A stretch of DNA of 64,000 nt, from contig OZ018327.1 in the NCBI GenBank assembly GCA_963969495.1, positions 39,171,224 through 39,235,223 of the forward strand. The letters run 5' to 3'. The stretch is from Ceratothoa steindachneri. Lineage: Eukaryota > Arthropoda > Malacostraca > Isopoda > Cymothoidae. A program made the position numbers and the translations under genes. Shown here one piece after another: positions 1-11,330 of the stretch (positions within the stretch are counted from its first letter, which is position 1; each line of letters starts with the position of its first letter). A model generated the notes under the pieces. It was not told the origin of the DNA. It searched no databases and saw nothing but the letters and a program-made list of their open reading frames with translations.

Positions 1-925
1 TCGCAAGTACAGCGGCAAAATCCAAGCTTAACACTTATCAGAATGATGCAGTATATAAAAAATATGCAGGAAGTGGTTTTCTCGTTTCCGAAGCGGGGAT
101 TTCAGTCTAATAGACGGACCAAAATAAGGTCACCTAAAAGAACTTGATTCCGCCGAGTTGGAAGATGTTGTCACAGCAAACCCTATTACAACTTCTAGGG
201 AATTTGCAGAACAATTGAACCTAAGCTATGCTACTGTCCTACGTCAACTGAAAAGGAAATGAAAGTTTCCAGAGTGGTTAAAAAAAAGGGTCCCACAGAT
301 ATAAAACAGCCTTTTGTTTGTTGTGATTTATTGCTTTCACAATATCTTCAGACATCATTTTGGCGCAAGCTTTTTAATGGGCATGAGAAGTGGATCCTTC
401 ACCATAACGTTAAACGCCACCGTTCGTGGATCAGTCGAGGAAACAGAATTTCTCCACCGCCGGAAGGAAGACTTCATCTAAATAGACCACGATGATTGTA
501 TGGTGAAATTTTATAGACAACAATCAAACAGTTAATGATAATCTCTACGGCAATTAAATTCGTCATTTAAGAGTCACTTTGGGACAAAGGCGGCACTCCT
601 TATTCAACCTAAGGGGTGTCACCCTCCATCACGATAATGCCCCTTCCTCACACAGCTCGAACGACCAAAGATATCTTGGATTCGCTCAGTTGGAAAATAT
701 TACTTCATCTCCAATATTTTCCTGCCTTTGCTCCTTCTGATTATCACTTGGTTAGGGGATTCAGAACCATTTAAATGGTCCTAGGTTGATAGCAATAGAA
801 GAGGTTGAAAACGAGTTGGATTCATATTTTGCATAAAAGCCTAAAGAATTTTACAAGCATGACATTTATAAGTTTGTTAACCGATGAAATTTGGTTGTAT
901 AAAGCAATAAAGGTTATATTCATGT
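1..925 (+). pseudogene. mariner-family transposase relic, 5' end outside the window
   Basis: Successive plus-strand blocks read as one mariner (DD34D) transposase, which cuts and pastes DNA at TA dinucleotides. WFSRFRSGDFSLIDGPK (74-124) closes the first helix-turn-helix region. REFAEQLNLSYATVLRQL (about 194-252) is the second helix-turn-helix. GHEKWILHHNV (about 379-414) carries catalytic motif 1, HDNAPSSH (about 627-653) motif 2, and FPAFAPSDYHL (about 718-750) motif 3. Frameshifts and stops separate the blocks. The first catalytic Asp, usually in GDEKW, is His here; the Asp of HDNA and of APSDYHL remain. The longest open piece is 259-495. The copy is dead. The left inverted repeat lies outside the window and the right one is not clear near 900-925. 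The family call is secure; the ends are not. Confidence 0.85.
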
Positions 926-998
926 TTAAATATTTCCGTAGCCATAAGATTGTTCGTTTTTAATATATACTCTAAAATCAGACATTATTTTCGTTTCA

Positions 999-1002
<4 letters not shown>

Positions 1003-1093
<91 letters not shown>
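1003..1093. repeat. (TA)n microsatellite, about 45 units
   Basis: An uninterrupted TA run. Open frames of alternating Ile-Tyr on both strands are products of the repeat, not genes. It lies about 80 bp past the mariner relic; no PLE was recognised beside this tract. Confidence 0.98.
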
Positions 1094-1096
<3 letters not shown>

Positions 1097-2029
1097 TGGA
1101 GATTCCCGCACTCGTGTGGTTTGGACGTAGCCCGAGTAAAAATTTAGTAAAGTGAACATGTATTTGCAAGCTGATTTAATATTTCTGCCAACACTGACTT
1201 CAAGTAAGTAATTGCAGCCAATACCTCGGGTTCCTTTTATGGAGCCTGGATGCAGTTCATATATTTTCGTTCAGCGCCTGGTGGTCATCTTAGAGGTGTC
1301 TTCTGTCAAAAAATATCATTCGTAGCAGACGTTCTTGAATCGGGCTTAGAAGTTACAGCCCGAGTTGTTATCTTTAATCGTAAAAATAAAAATTAAAGTA
1401 ATTAAAATTCAATCTTTTCTTAAAACAATATATTTCTATAGAGATTAGGATTTAAATTCCAATCTATATGAAGGTTTTGTTCTACAATATTCTTAAAGGA
1501 ACGAAAAGGGATCCAGCAACTCTGGCTAATACGAACGAGCCTGGTAGGTGTAAAAGAGTAATTGGCATCTCTTGTCAAGAGTACAGTACAGGCTACAATC
1601 AGATCAGTATCTGGCTAATGTTTGTTGTGCACATCGCTGACGAAATTTGATTGCTGTTAATCTGTGCATCTGTGTGTAAAGATCAATTGTGTTTTACTGG
1701 GTTGCTTTATTTTTACATTTAACTTAGATATAGAGAGAAAGAAATATGCCTGATATAGAAAAAAGGCATTCAGAAAAAGCGTTTTGACTTGGAAAAGAAG
1801 AAAGAGCTGCACGATAGGATATTATACGAGTTCTCCATCAAACCAAGACGACTGGAGTTGATGTATAAATGAAGTGAGTAATTTTTATATTGTAACAATA
1901 TTTCTGTCTTATTGTTATGCACCTACAAGTCTGCGGTGTACATTATGTCTCTTATCTTCTTTTATACATGCACCTTATGCGAAATTTGTGATGAGCTCGA
2001 GTGACGCTGATGACCTGGAGTTGCCTCTG

Positions 2030-2031
<2 letters not shown>
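1094..2031. other. unassigned AT-rich sequence
   Basis: No recognisable coding motif on either strand. A small inverted repeat CGGGCT...AGCCCG lies near 1348-1370. The short open frame at 1468-1650 has no family resemblance I can see. Confidence 0.5.

Positions 2032-2110
<79 letters not shown>
2032..2110. repeat. (TA)n microsatellite at the 3' edge of PLE A
   Basis: An uninterrupted TA run that passes directly into GAATGGGTGGAGG, the outer end of Penelope-like element A. Confidence 0.98.
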
Positions 2111-2113
<3 letters not shown>

Positions 2114-2160
2114 TGGGTGGAGGAAGTAAAAATCGGGAAACACTCTGAAGTTCTTTATTG

Positions 2161-2182
2161 ACGTTTCGCCTTTCAGCTTCAG
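2161..2182 (-). ncRNA. hammerhead-like core remnant at the 3' end of PLE A
   Basis: The minus strand reads CTGAAGCTGAAAGGCGAAAC followed by GTC. PLEs are known to carry minimal type I hammerhead ribozymes in their terminal repeats, with cores of the form CUGANGA-stem II-GAAA. Here the GAAAC-GUC half is kept, while the first core half and stem II are degenerate (a GC/GC two-pair stem at best). It is probably inactive. Confidence 0.4.
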
Positions 2183-2249
2183 AATAGAACTACAGAAGAA
2201 AGGAGATCGCTCTCTATGTATGTAGGCAGATGTCTTTTCGAGTCACGGC

Positions 2250-2668
2250 TGCTCGTCCTCAGTCGGCTTCTTCGAGTTGGTCAGTTGATGTTATCGGTCG
2301 GATTCCGACCTTTCCGCTTCATTTGTTATGACCCTAGCTGCACCATTGGCCAGTCGGAAGAATCTGTCCTGGTGATTGGTTGACCTGTCGGAGATAATAT
2401 GCGGCGCTTCAGTTATTCTTCTCTCTCATTTTGGTAAACCCTTATGAATTACTTTGATCCCACTCCAATTAGGAAAATGACTGGATTCATCGACATTTAC
2501 TACAATTGCGTTTGATGTCCTATGGGCTCTAATGTTCCTCCTACTCTCATTAATCCTAGTCTTGATATATTTTCCTGACTCACCATAATAACTGCGGTCG
2601 CATCCGTCACAAGGTATTTTATAAATAATACCCTTGTTGTCTATTGCTGTCGAATTCCTATGCTTCAT
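2250..2668 (-). pseudogene. GIY-YIG endonuclease domain of PLE A
   Basis: The minus-strand frame 2668-2426 reads GIIYKIPCDGCDRSYYGESG followed by KTRINESRRNIRAH. This is the GIY...YxG core and the CxxC cluster typical of the C-terminal endonuclease of Penelope-like retroelements, which nicks target DNA to prime reverse transcription. Past the stop near 2426, a further block (EAPHIISDR, then DRFFRLANGAARV) continues the PLE C-terminal tail to about 2250 in the same direction. The second Gly/Tyr pair is YYG rather than YIG, a tolerated change in this family. No reverse transcriptase precedes it. Family assignment is by motif reading. Confidence 0.8.
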
Positions 2669-2778
2669 CTACTCCCCCAACTCTGGTTCCCGCAGAGTTA
2701 GGCGAAACGTCAATAAACACTCCAGTATTTCCGGATTTTTACTTCCTCCACCCATTCTCACCTATACGTTGTGAAGTC

Positions 2779-3560
<782 letters not shown>

Positions 3561-4069
3561 TTGTCCGTAGCAATTTCCTCGTTTGTCCTAAGTACATTGC
3601 CGGGCACTCGTGACATTCAATCTCGTACACGACCCCGGCTTTTTCTCCTTTGCTTCGTTTGTCTTTCACTTTTGCTAGTTGTTGGTGTATGGTATCCCTT
3701 GGTTTGTTAGCTACATCAGAGTTGTATGGACGTAGGATTCTGGCCGCTATTTCTGATGTGACCCTCTCACTTTCTGTTATATCGTCGTCCTGGTCTCGTG
3801 GTCCTCGTGTTGACCTGACGAACCGGTTAGGATAGTTATTCGCGGAGAAGACTTATTTTAGATGTAGCTCTTCTTGTTTTCTAAGCTGTGGGTTGCTGCA
3901 GTGTGTCCTGGCCCTTTTTTATAAAGTGTTGACAGTGATTATCTAGTGTGTGAATACTGTTGAAATCCAGGACACGGCCTGTGTAAATCTTCTTCCTGTA
4001 CACCGTCGTCTGCAGAGTCCCATCGGAGGTCGGCATCACGCAAACATCCAAGAACGGCAGTTTGGCGTC

Positions 4070-4591
4070 TTATTTTATCTCACCAGTAAACTCTATATCA
4101 AAATAAATACTGTTGCCGTGCCTATGAAGGTGTGTTGTATTCTTTTTACAAAGCATGACAAGAGTATCTTCGACGTATCTCAGCCATAACCTCGGAGTGA
4201 GCGGGCCGGTGAGTGCGAACCTCTTAAACGTTTGCATTACGAGTTCCGCCAGGATGACAGAAATCCGAGAGCCCATTGGTCTACCTTTCTTTCGGTGGTA
4301 GGTGATGTTGTTGTACGTGAGGACTGTGGAATCGAGGCAGAAGTCAAAGAGGAGTAGGTAGTCTTCTTTGTTGAGTCTCTTGTCTTGAAAGAAATTCTGT
4401 TTTTCTTCCATGGCAATTGAGACAGTTTCTCTAGCGAAGTCCAAGGGTATGGATGTTAACAGGGAAGTGACATCAAAGGATAGCAGGATTTTCTCTTCGT
4501 TTAGAGTCATCCCATTTATCCTTTTAAGGAAATCAACCACGTTGTTTAGTCTGTGTGTGGAGGCTAGGGCGAGCTGCCTGAGCTTTTGCAT
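4070..4591 (-). pseudogene. Penelope-type reverse transcriptase, core domain, PLE B
   Basis: A 173-residue minus-strand frame with ordered reverse transcriptase motifs: SFDVTSLLTSIPL (motif A), GRPMGSRISVILAELV (motif B) and LRYVEDTLVM (motif C). The usual motif C in PLEs is YVDD; here the first Asp of the pair is Glu (YVED), which should weaken or abolish metal binding. Motif B has Arg in place of the usual Pro/Leu after GS. The flanking text (LLLFDFCLDSTVLTYNN, then thumb-like IYFDIEFTGEIK) fits the Penelope family, which is related to telomerase. It follows the N-terminal frame 5012-4599 after a short break. Confidence 0.88.
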
Positions 4592-4598
4592 CAGTCAC

Positions 4599-5012
4599 TT
4601 AGCAAAGCCATACGTTGGCGACCCCCTGAAGGAGATAATGGGTCTTAAGGGGATGTCCATAAAAGCATGGTATCGTCGAGCCCTGTGGTTTGGCCTTCTG
4701 GTATTGTTCCTTCATAAGCAGTTTCCTACGGTGGAAGTCATTGAGGTGTTTGGTGAGCTGTCCTTCTGTTCGGGATGTGGGTTCAACCGCAAGGGGTTGG
4801 TACGTGTCTGCGTCGTCGAGTAGGCACATAGCTTTCTGATGGTAATTTTCTTTGTTCATAACCACCGTTGTCCTTTCTTTGTCAGCTGGGACGATTACAA
4901 TCTCTTTTGTCTCTTCGAGATTACGAAGGGCGGTTTGCTCAGAATAGGAGAGAGGACTTACGGTCTGTGTCTTCAGGGAGCCGGTAATTCTCTCTCTAAT
5001 TGTGCCCGGCAA
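4599..5012 (-). pseudogene. N-terminal region of the PLE B polyprotein
   Basis: The minus-strand frame holds LRNLEETKEIVIVPADKERT, then VVMNKENYHQKAMCLLDD, then TYQPLAVEPT and IPCFYGHP. The IVI-PADK, VVM-x-Y and IP-FYG blocks are the conserved N-terminal signature just before the fingers domain of Penelope reverse transcriptases. The frame ends shortly before the reverse transcriptase frame starts (4591), so one break separates what should be a continuous protein. The upstream end meets the head-to-head inverted repeat at about 5040. Confidence 0.85.
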
Positions 5013-5039
5013 TGTTCATAGGAAAAACGGGGTAACTGC

Positions 5040-5680
5040 TACGGACAAGAATACAGGAACACTAGAGAGTCGTCCAGAGGGATGGCCATCTCTCGGCGAT
5101 CGCTACACACGAGAGAAACCAATGGCACCACATGAACTGATAAGGAAGCACGGTTCTTGGACGATCTACCAACAATGAAGGCAGGGAGTTCCTTGAAGCA
5201 TGGTTCTCCAACGAAACTTGCATCAATCGTCATATCGATATCCCAAGCTGCTACAACAATCACAAATAACAAGAAAGATTTCTTCAATAATTTATTACAA
5301 CAGTCTCAAGTAACACATTTTTTAAATAGATTTTAAATATTTTTAAATTTATTTATTTCAGTCTCATAATTGATCATATTAATCTCAAATTATTCATTTT
5401 GTCCAAATTGTAATTTTATCGAGACCATAACCCCTTCCCTTTACCTTACCCTTAACACCTTTACAATTTTCTAAGATGGCCAACTTGGTGCTACTTTACC
5501 AGCCGCAGCACGGCTACTAATACAGGTGCCCTTTTCCAACCTAAAGCATTCCTAGTTTGGACTCCGCTCTGCTCACTTCTCTGAAGAAGGACCTTAGCTT
5601 CGGTTTGAAAGCTCAGAATAAACCTTCGAAACTCAGTCGTGTATTTTCTTTCCCTCGACATGTTTCCTGAGCTACAAATC
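5040..5680 (+). repeat. PLE B terminal repeat, 5' arm (inverted fragment)
   Basis: A plus-strand fragment of the same element: the endonuclease tail (RTRIQEH at 5040, then a HELIRKHGSWTIY-like block), followed by the noncoding 3' region, the CTGAAGA hairpin (5581-5611) and the outer end GTATTTTCTTTCCCTCGACA, then (TA)n. It is the inverted partner of 2978-3560. The minus-strand frame 5287-5039 is an antisense shadow. Confidence 0.85.
5581..5611 (+). ncRNA. hammerhead-like CTGAAGA-hairpin-GAAA motif, PLE B inverted arm
   Basis: Plus strand CTGAAGAAGGACCTTAGCTT, then CGGTTTGAAAGC. This is the inverted copy of the motif at 3022-3052, with two substitutions in the hairpin. Confidence 0.4.
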
Positions 5681-5685
5681 TTCCG

Positions 5686-5687
<2 letters not shown>

Positions 5688-5737
<50 letters not shown>

Positions 5738-5756
5738 TTATATATATATACATATA
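5688..5756. repeat. (TA)n microsatellite between PLE B and the Tc3-like element
   Basis: A pure TA run to about 5731, then imperfect (TGTATATTTATATA...) up to the CAGTGTGTTCG that opens the next element. Confidence 0.95.
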
Positions 5757-7085
5757 CAGTGTGTTCGAAAACTAATGGTACATACTTTGGCAGTAGATAT
5801 AAAACCTCAAAAGAACGACTTTTACAAGAAGAATAAGTAAATGTCCAAAAATCGTTCGTTTTCGAGATATCGAATCGTAAAGTTCAGTATAGTATAACTA
5901 ACTCTGGTGGGAGCAGTCCCCAGATTAGTAGGTGACAGAAACACATTTGAGTAAATACTTTATTATGAAATTGTTATTACAATTGGTATTCGAAATGTCC
6001 TCCCTGTACGTCAGTGCAGGTCTGGTACCTACGCAGAAGCGTTTCCCGAACACGATCATACACTCGTGGATTATCTGCAATGAGTCTTGCAGCGTCTAGT
6101 TTCCTTCCAACAAGATCTATTTCTGTCTCCACTGAGGTTTCATAAATTAAACTATTCATGTTGCCCCACAGGTAGAAGTCCAAAGGTGTCATATCTGGAG
6201 ACCTTGCTGACCATGGCACTGGCCCAAAGCGTCCGATCCATCTGTTGGGAAAAGTACGGTCTAGATATTGTCGCACATTCCTTGAACCATGCGCTAGAGC
6301 GCCATCATGTTGGAACCACATTTGACGTCGAATACCCAAAGGTCTAGAAGGTCAGACAATACCTCCTGTAGAAATACTGCATAGTGACCTCCAGTTAAAT
6401 GCGTTGGAATCAAATAGGGCCCAACCAAATTGGTACCAATAATACCAGCCTACACATTAACGCTTAACCTATGCTGGTAGTGGCTCTGATGCACAGCGTG
6501 AGGGTTTTACTTCTGCCACATGTGTAAGTTGTGTATGTTGAACACACCACCGCGCGTAAAAGTAGCTTCATAAGTGAAGAGCACATACTTTGGAAACTCA
6601 TTATCTTCAATGGTCTTATTCATGAATCAACGTGCAAACCGTTTACGAATGTTAAAGTCGGCTGGAAGGAGCTCTTGCACTCTCTGGAAATGGTAAGGGT
6701 ACAGGCCGTTATCATGGAGTGTTTGCCATACTATTAAGTGATAAATCATTCCAATTGCATTTGCCGCGGCCCGAGTGCTTGTACGTGGGGTTGTATTAAA
6801 ATGTTGTAGTATCCTCTCTTCGTTCTCAGCGCTTACTGGCCCACGACGACCACCCACTTCTCTTCTTTTTACCTGAAAACTGCCAGTGTCTCGCAGCTGT
6901 TTATGCACCCTCATGAAAACGCGATGATCAGGCAAATGACGGTTGAGAAACGCTCTGCATACAATCAAGAAGCCAATCTAGCATTGCCATTCGCCGAACT
7001 ATATGCCATGTGCATATCTGCCATTTCAGAATTTGTTAAGCGATTCATATTGTCGGAGCTATGTTATTCTCCACGTTCTCATTGA
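5757..7085 (-). mobile_element. Tc3-like DNA transposon (IS630-Tc1-mariner superfamily), decayed
   Basis: The minus strand encodes a transposase in at least three frame pieces, from a start at 7024 (MADMHMAYSSANGNARLAS, then a stop and a frameshift) to GGHFEYQL at 5977. The outer left end CAGTGTGTTCGAAAACTAAT (5757) looks like a terminal inverted repeat beside TA, the target of this superfamily. A matching right end was not found near 7085, where PLE C sequence begins, so the right end is lost or diverged. Confidence 0.75.
5977..7024 (-). pseudogene. Tc3-like transposase relic
   Basis: The N-terminal part (frame 6968-6627) has PDHRVFMRVHKQLRDTGSF and a helix-turn-helix region STRAAANAIGM, a DNA-binding domain widespread in insect Tc3-type transposases. 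The middle, in another frame, reads FTYEATFTRGGVFNIHNLH and then VNVWAGIIGTNLVGPYLI. The C-terminal frame (6339-5977) gives MWFQHDGALAH and ARSPDMTPLDFYLWG. The catalytic triad is therefore Asp-to-Tyr in FT(D)EATF, with Asp kept in QHDGA and SPDMTPLD. With the frameshifts and stops, the copy is inactive. Start chosen from the family-like MADMH opening. Confidence 0.85.
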
Positions 7086-7866
7086 ATACTTTTACTTCAG
7101 TTCTGTATTTGTTTGTCATCTTTTTTTAGAAAATAAGTTGGGGTTTCTTAACTTGCTTTTCCTCAATTAACTTGAAGTGAGAGTTAAGCATCGTTTTTAT
7201 ATGTTGTCAAAGTCCGTTTGAATAGTCGTTGTTAATTAATATTTGTTTTGTTCTTAAAATTTCATGGTGGAAGGAGTCCTTATGGTATAGCGTATGTAAG
7301 AGCTCATAACCGATTTCTTGTAATTTTGGGTGCATTCACTTTTGGAATTCATGTATCTGCCAAGGATGGTCTCTTTCGGAGACGCTGGTGATAAAATTTC
7401 CCTTATTGTTCTTTTGGAAATCCAAGTCAAAGAAGCTACATGAATTTAACAATTGAGCTTAATTCCATAGTTTCTTTAAGTTGGAATAGTTGTTCGTGAT
7501 GGATTGTTAGGAAAACATCGACAATGTATAGCACAGATTTAAAGGATTCCCGTAATTTTGTGAGAACAATTTATTCAAGGCATCGCATGTAGAAATTTTG
7601 AAATGTCGGATCGAGTGGCGAGCCCAGAACTACTCTGTCATTCTGCCTGTATAGCTTTCCATCTTGGCTTCTAAATGGAGCTTCGGGCGTGCATAAATTT
7701 TGAAAGGTCTCTTAGGAGACGAAATTCAATTTTTGAAGTTCGTAGTTCAGTAGTTTTATAAATGTATCTTATGATTATTTCGATAGTTCCATCAACCGGA
7801 ACGTTAATGAAGAGGTTTTCCGCTTCCAAGGAGGCTGGACTTCTTTCAGGAGGAGAGCTCTTGAGA
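7085..7866 (-). pseudogene. Penelope-like element C, reverse transcriptase fragment
   Basis: Minus strand from the TA tract inward: SLEAENLFINVPVDGTIEII (motif A, usually FDVENLFTNVP), then SQDGKLYRQNDRVVLGSPLD and PTFQNFYMRCLE (motif B, usually VxMGSPLGPTFANFYM), then LYIVDVFLTI (motif C, usually YVDDIFL, with the Asp pair partly lost). A linker follows: EILRTKQILINNDYSNGL, the xxINNGYSN block that precedes the endonuclease in this PLE group. Frameshifts are frequent. The endonuclease would lie below 7085, where the Tc3-like element begins, so that element appears to have replaced or cut it off. Confidence 0.75.
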
Positions 7867-7893
7867 ATATATATATATATATATATATATATA
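7867..7893. repeat. short (TA)n tract at the edge of PLE C
   Basis: About 13 TA units directly touching the truncated 5' side of the PLE C reverse transcriptase. Confidence 0.95.
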
Positions 7894-8044
7894 ACACCTT
7901 AATACTAGCTCGTCATGTAACTTTACTAGCTTATTTCTGAAGACGGTTATACATAACTGTGGTGCTCTCATTTGTTAACCCTAGAGGTACGGCACGGCAC
8001 GACACAGAATGTGTTGATTTGTATTAAATGCTTTAGTACAATAC

Positions 8045-8365
8045 AAACTTGTATGAACAATCGGCTCTTCATACACACTGGAACGACTTCAAAATCAAAC
8101 CAGAACTTCTCACACAAACAGACATCACCATCATTGAAGCCTTGCTAATACAGGCATAGCTAGGATGGGCAATGCACATCGATAGATTAGTCAAAACACC
8201 GTCTACTTAATATGGCCTTCTACACTGAACTATCAAAAGGGGCTGATGGTAGAGGAGAGGCGAAACCCCCGTTACAAAGTCTTAAAAAATCCCCCACAGT
8301 CAACGATTCAAATACAGTGTTGCTCAAGAGCGATTGACGTCATTGAGTCAAACCTTCCTTCAGGC
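8045..8365 (+). pseudogene. LINE reverse transcriptase C-terminal tail fragment
   Basis: Plus-strand reading gives HWNDFKIKPELLTQTDITII, then EALLIQA, a stop, LGWAMHIDRLVKT, and after a shift TELSKGADGRGEA and RYK. This matches the tail common to many animal LINE proteins, of the form TDIxSIEALLxxAQLRWAGHVxRMxxxRLPK...YGELSxGxRxxGRxxxRYKD. Stops and shifts show it is dead. No upstream palm domain remains in this orientation. The exact LINE clade cannot be given. Confidence 0.6.
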
Positions 8366-8454
8366 GGCGTTATCATTTAAAGTCTCCCGCGGGCGATTCC
8401 CTGGCGGCCAATACATTTTGAAAATTTTACCATTTTCCTCCAAGTTTAAGCTTG

Positions 8455-8845
8455 CCTACAGAAGTCTTCCTCAAGGTCTTGTCTTATCCTCCGGCCTTTT
8501 TGCATTATAAAGAGTAAAAATAAAAATTAATGTTTATTTCTTTATGCCAGTTTTGTTTCCTGGATAAAAAATTCATACCAGTAGTTTAACCTTGTTAAAA
8601 TGGTGCAAGAAATGATTGACATAGCATTATATTTAGGCAATTTCAATGTAGTACTTTTTGTGTAAGCTTTCTTCCAGCGGTGTTCTTCAAGGTTGCTTCT
8701 TATCACCCATACTCTTTTATGCATTAATATAGCTTTGTAAGAAGTATAAATAAATAAAAAGAAGCTGATTTCTTTTAACCAGTTTTGTTTACTAGATAAT
8801 CATATCATATCGTTCTTTTATCTCTGTTGAAATGTTGCAAGGCAG
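8455..8845 (+). pseudogene. two diverged tandem copies of a LINE reverse transcriptase scrap
   Basis: Two related segments, about 8455-8610 and 8664-8845, line up over roughly 150 bp (shared TTTCTTT...CCAGTTTTGTTT blocks). Each opens with a reverse transcriptase motif: RSLPQGLVLSSGLFA in the first, GVLQGCFLSPILFYA in the second, compared with the LINE consensus GVPQGSVLSPLLF. Each is followed by AT-rich sequence with no further motif. This suggests a tandem duplication of a LINE fragment after insertion. It may belong with the tail fragment at 8045-8365, but order and spacing do not fit a single element. Confidence 0.45.
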
Positions 8846-9268
8846 GGGCTTGCTACAAATTACAAATGTGTGTAACTGGGTATGTGTATGTAGGGGACAA
8901 AAGGGTGTGTGGTTAGATAGACAGAAATAAAAGTGGTGAAGAGGGAAAGTAGTGTGGGAGGGTTGCAAAGATATGGTAGATGCCTGGTGATCAGGCTTAT
9001 CAGTTTCATTATTTTCTTGTTGTCTTTTTTGTTGTTGTTAATTTTATTTTTCCTTTTATGGCGTTCAAGCCAATTCACTTAATAATCTTATTGTTCTTGG
9101 GTGTGTAATGTGCATTTTATGCTGTTTTTGTAATAAATTACTGTATATTTTGTGCTTAAGTTTCATTTATTTTGTACTGTGTGTAATTAGCATTGCATTT
9201 ATGGAATTTTAATGGACCACTTACTTCTAGGTAAAAGCTCTCTTTCACTCGACTCACCTTAAACAAAA
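8846..9268. other. unassigned AT-rich sequence
   Basis: No coding motif. The minus-strand frame 9078-8860 is low complexity and resembles nothing I know. Confidence 0.5.
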
Positions 9269-9269
9269 C

Positions 9270-9645
9270 ACGCCGATGGTGTTGCCAACACTATCGTCAA
9301 CAGCATTAGCATAACCATCACCAAACCCACCGATTCCCTTTTCATCATCAACACTACCAATCTCATCATTATGATCATCATCATAACCATCATTCAACAC
9401 CACCATCATCACCAGCACTAGCGTTATCCTAATTATGACCACTGCCATAATAATCTTCACAACATTATCATGACCACCATCACCACCAACGTCACCATCG
9501 CCACGCTCAATAATGCGACCATCCCCATCATTATCTTCATTATCACACTTAATTTCATCAGCAGCAGCACCATCACCACCATCATCATCATTACTCTCAC
9601 CTGAGCCACTACTGCCATCAACATAAAGTTTTATCTTTTGCACTC
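9270..9645. repeat. degenerate ATC/CAC trinucleotide repeat
   Basis: Runs of CATCATCACCA-like triplets with many substitutions. The minus-strand frame 9643-9254, rich in Asp, Gly and Glu, is a product of the triplet repeat rather than a gene. Confidence 0.85.
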
Positions 9646-10194
9646 CTTCTCATTCTTTTCTGTTATCTTCAATTTTCCCCTTTTTGATCTTCATTCGTCT
9701 CATCTTCCCCATTGGCCACCGAGTGGAGATGCCCTCGATAGTTACGATATCCTCGTTTATTTATGCAAATAAATCTACCTAGAAGAAAGAAAGACGCGCG
9801 CCTATCACATACCTCCACTTTTCCAGGGAAACCGCGCTATACGAGTCATCTCTACCTCAGTTAACACTCCGAACTTCGGGCGTTGGATTCAATCTGTTTT
9901 GGAAGACTCAGATCTTTATTTCCTCGCGTTCAACCGCTTCCTCTCGAGGTTGGGTACGTGCGCATCAACGCCCAAACCTGCCTGGATGGAGGACGAACAG
10001 CCCAGCTCATTACCACCATTGCGCTCGCAGGTGTTTCAGGTGCGTGACTTGCTACGCAAGCGGCCCATAACCCGGCTTAGTCACTTTTCACGACAGCGGA
10101 AAAAAAGCTAGAAACAACAGCTATATAAGACGCCTCATTCAGCACATCCACCAGCTTATGCAGCTCTGGAATTCATTTGTTGGCTGCCGAGAGG
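9646..10194. other. unassigned, locally GC-richer
   Basis: 9720-10190 is less AT-rich than its surroundings. A 70-codon open frame at 9899-10111 has no recognisable motif; an exon cannot be shown or excluded. Confidence 0.4.
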
Positions 10195-10620
10195 AAGATG
10201 TAACCTGTATCACCAATTTCACCTGTATGCTAGCAACTTCATCAATCTTACTTATTTCGTGCATCACCTGTATTTTGAACATCAATGTCATTTGTATCCT
10301 GCATTACCTGTAGCCTGATTCTCTAATCTCACTTGTAACTCGCATCACCTGTAACCTACATCATTAATCTCACCTATATACTCCATTATCAATCACCTGT
10401 ATCCTTCACCATCAATTTTCACTTGTATCCTATATCAACTGCATCCTCGCTCACCAATCTCACATGTATCCTGCATCACCAATCTCACTTATAACATTCA
10501 TCACCTGTGCCTTGCATCACCAATTTTATGTTTCCTGCATCACCGATCTCATTTGTATCTTGCATCACCTGTAACTTGGTTCACCAATATCACCTGTTTC
10601 CTGCATCACCAATTTTATTC
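10195..10620. repeat. degenerate minisatellite, about 22-25 bp unit
   Basis: Repeated variants of CACCTGTATCCTGCATCACC, about 18 copies, strongly diverged, with an ATCACC core every 20-25 bp. Confidence 0.8.
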
Positions 10621-10934
10621 CTTAAGAGTGTTTCGCGCGCTTTCGGAAATCTAGAGATTTGGCGCGGATTACGGCAATTTATGGTTGTTTTTTGTGTCGA
10701 CGGGTCGGCGAAATTTATTATGACAGGTTCTGGCTAAGAAGAACGGCCTATAACCACAATTATCCCAAGTTTGAATTACTGCAGGTTTGAAAGAAGCGTT
10801 AGATGAATCTCAGATTTGTAGATAAGAGTTCAATAGATATTTTTCTGTTCTCAGGATTTTTTTCGTACTTCTCTTGCGATTTTTTTCGACGTTGGGGGAG
10901 GGATCTTTGTTCCCCCTTTTGGGATTCCCTTGAA
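10621..10934. other. unassigned
   Basis: T-rich on the plus strand, with no coding motif and no clear repeat. Confidence 0.4.
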
Positions 10935-11330
10935 TTTTTTCGTAATTTTGGATCTAGTCATCTTTTCCTAGCAGTGTTATTGAAATTTTGGGTTCGTAGA
11001 AGTGCGTTATTAAGATTTTGGCCGTTAGTGGTTTATTCCTAAGATCTTTGTTCGTAATAATGTATTCTTAAGATTTTTATTTGTAGTAAGTTCTTGCATT
11101 TTTTCGTAGTTGGTATTCCTTGAGTTTGTAATTGTTCGTAGGCAGAGGCTCAGATGGTAGTGATATTTTTTTGAGATTTTTCGTTCACAAGAAGGTGTTT
11201 CTGTACTATTTTGTTCTTTGGGGGAGATTTATGGGAGATTTTGTTCGTGGTAGGATTTTCGATATGTTTATTCATAATAAAGTGTTCTTGGGATTTTATG
11301 TTCGTAGGGATGTGTTTCTAAATCAATAAA
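10935..11330. repeat. very degenerate tandem repeat, about 28-31 bp unit
   Basis: Variants of TTCGTAATAA-x-GTATTCTTAAGATTTT recur about 12 times. The open frame 11132-11329 is a by-product. Confidence 0.55.

Larger units (their letters stand above)
2105..2768 (-). mobile_element. Penelope-like element A, short copy with inverted ends
   Basis: A short PLE holding only the endonuclease end of the element. The outer 60-65 bp at 2105-2170 and 2700-2765 are inverted copies of each other: both read GAATGGGTGGAGGAAGTAAA toward the interior and end at GACGTTTCGCC. Such partial inverted terminal repeats (pLTRs) are a known feature of PLEs. The reverse transcriptase is missing, so the endonuclease follows the inverted end directly. 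(TA)n lies on both sides, at 2032-2110 and 2784-2977. The copy cannot move by itself. Confidence 0.8.

Noticed and set aside
9254..9643. 129-residue acidic minus-strand frame
   Set aside because: It is the translation of a degenerate ATC/CAC triplet repeat; it has no domain and low complexity.
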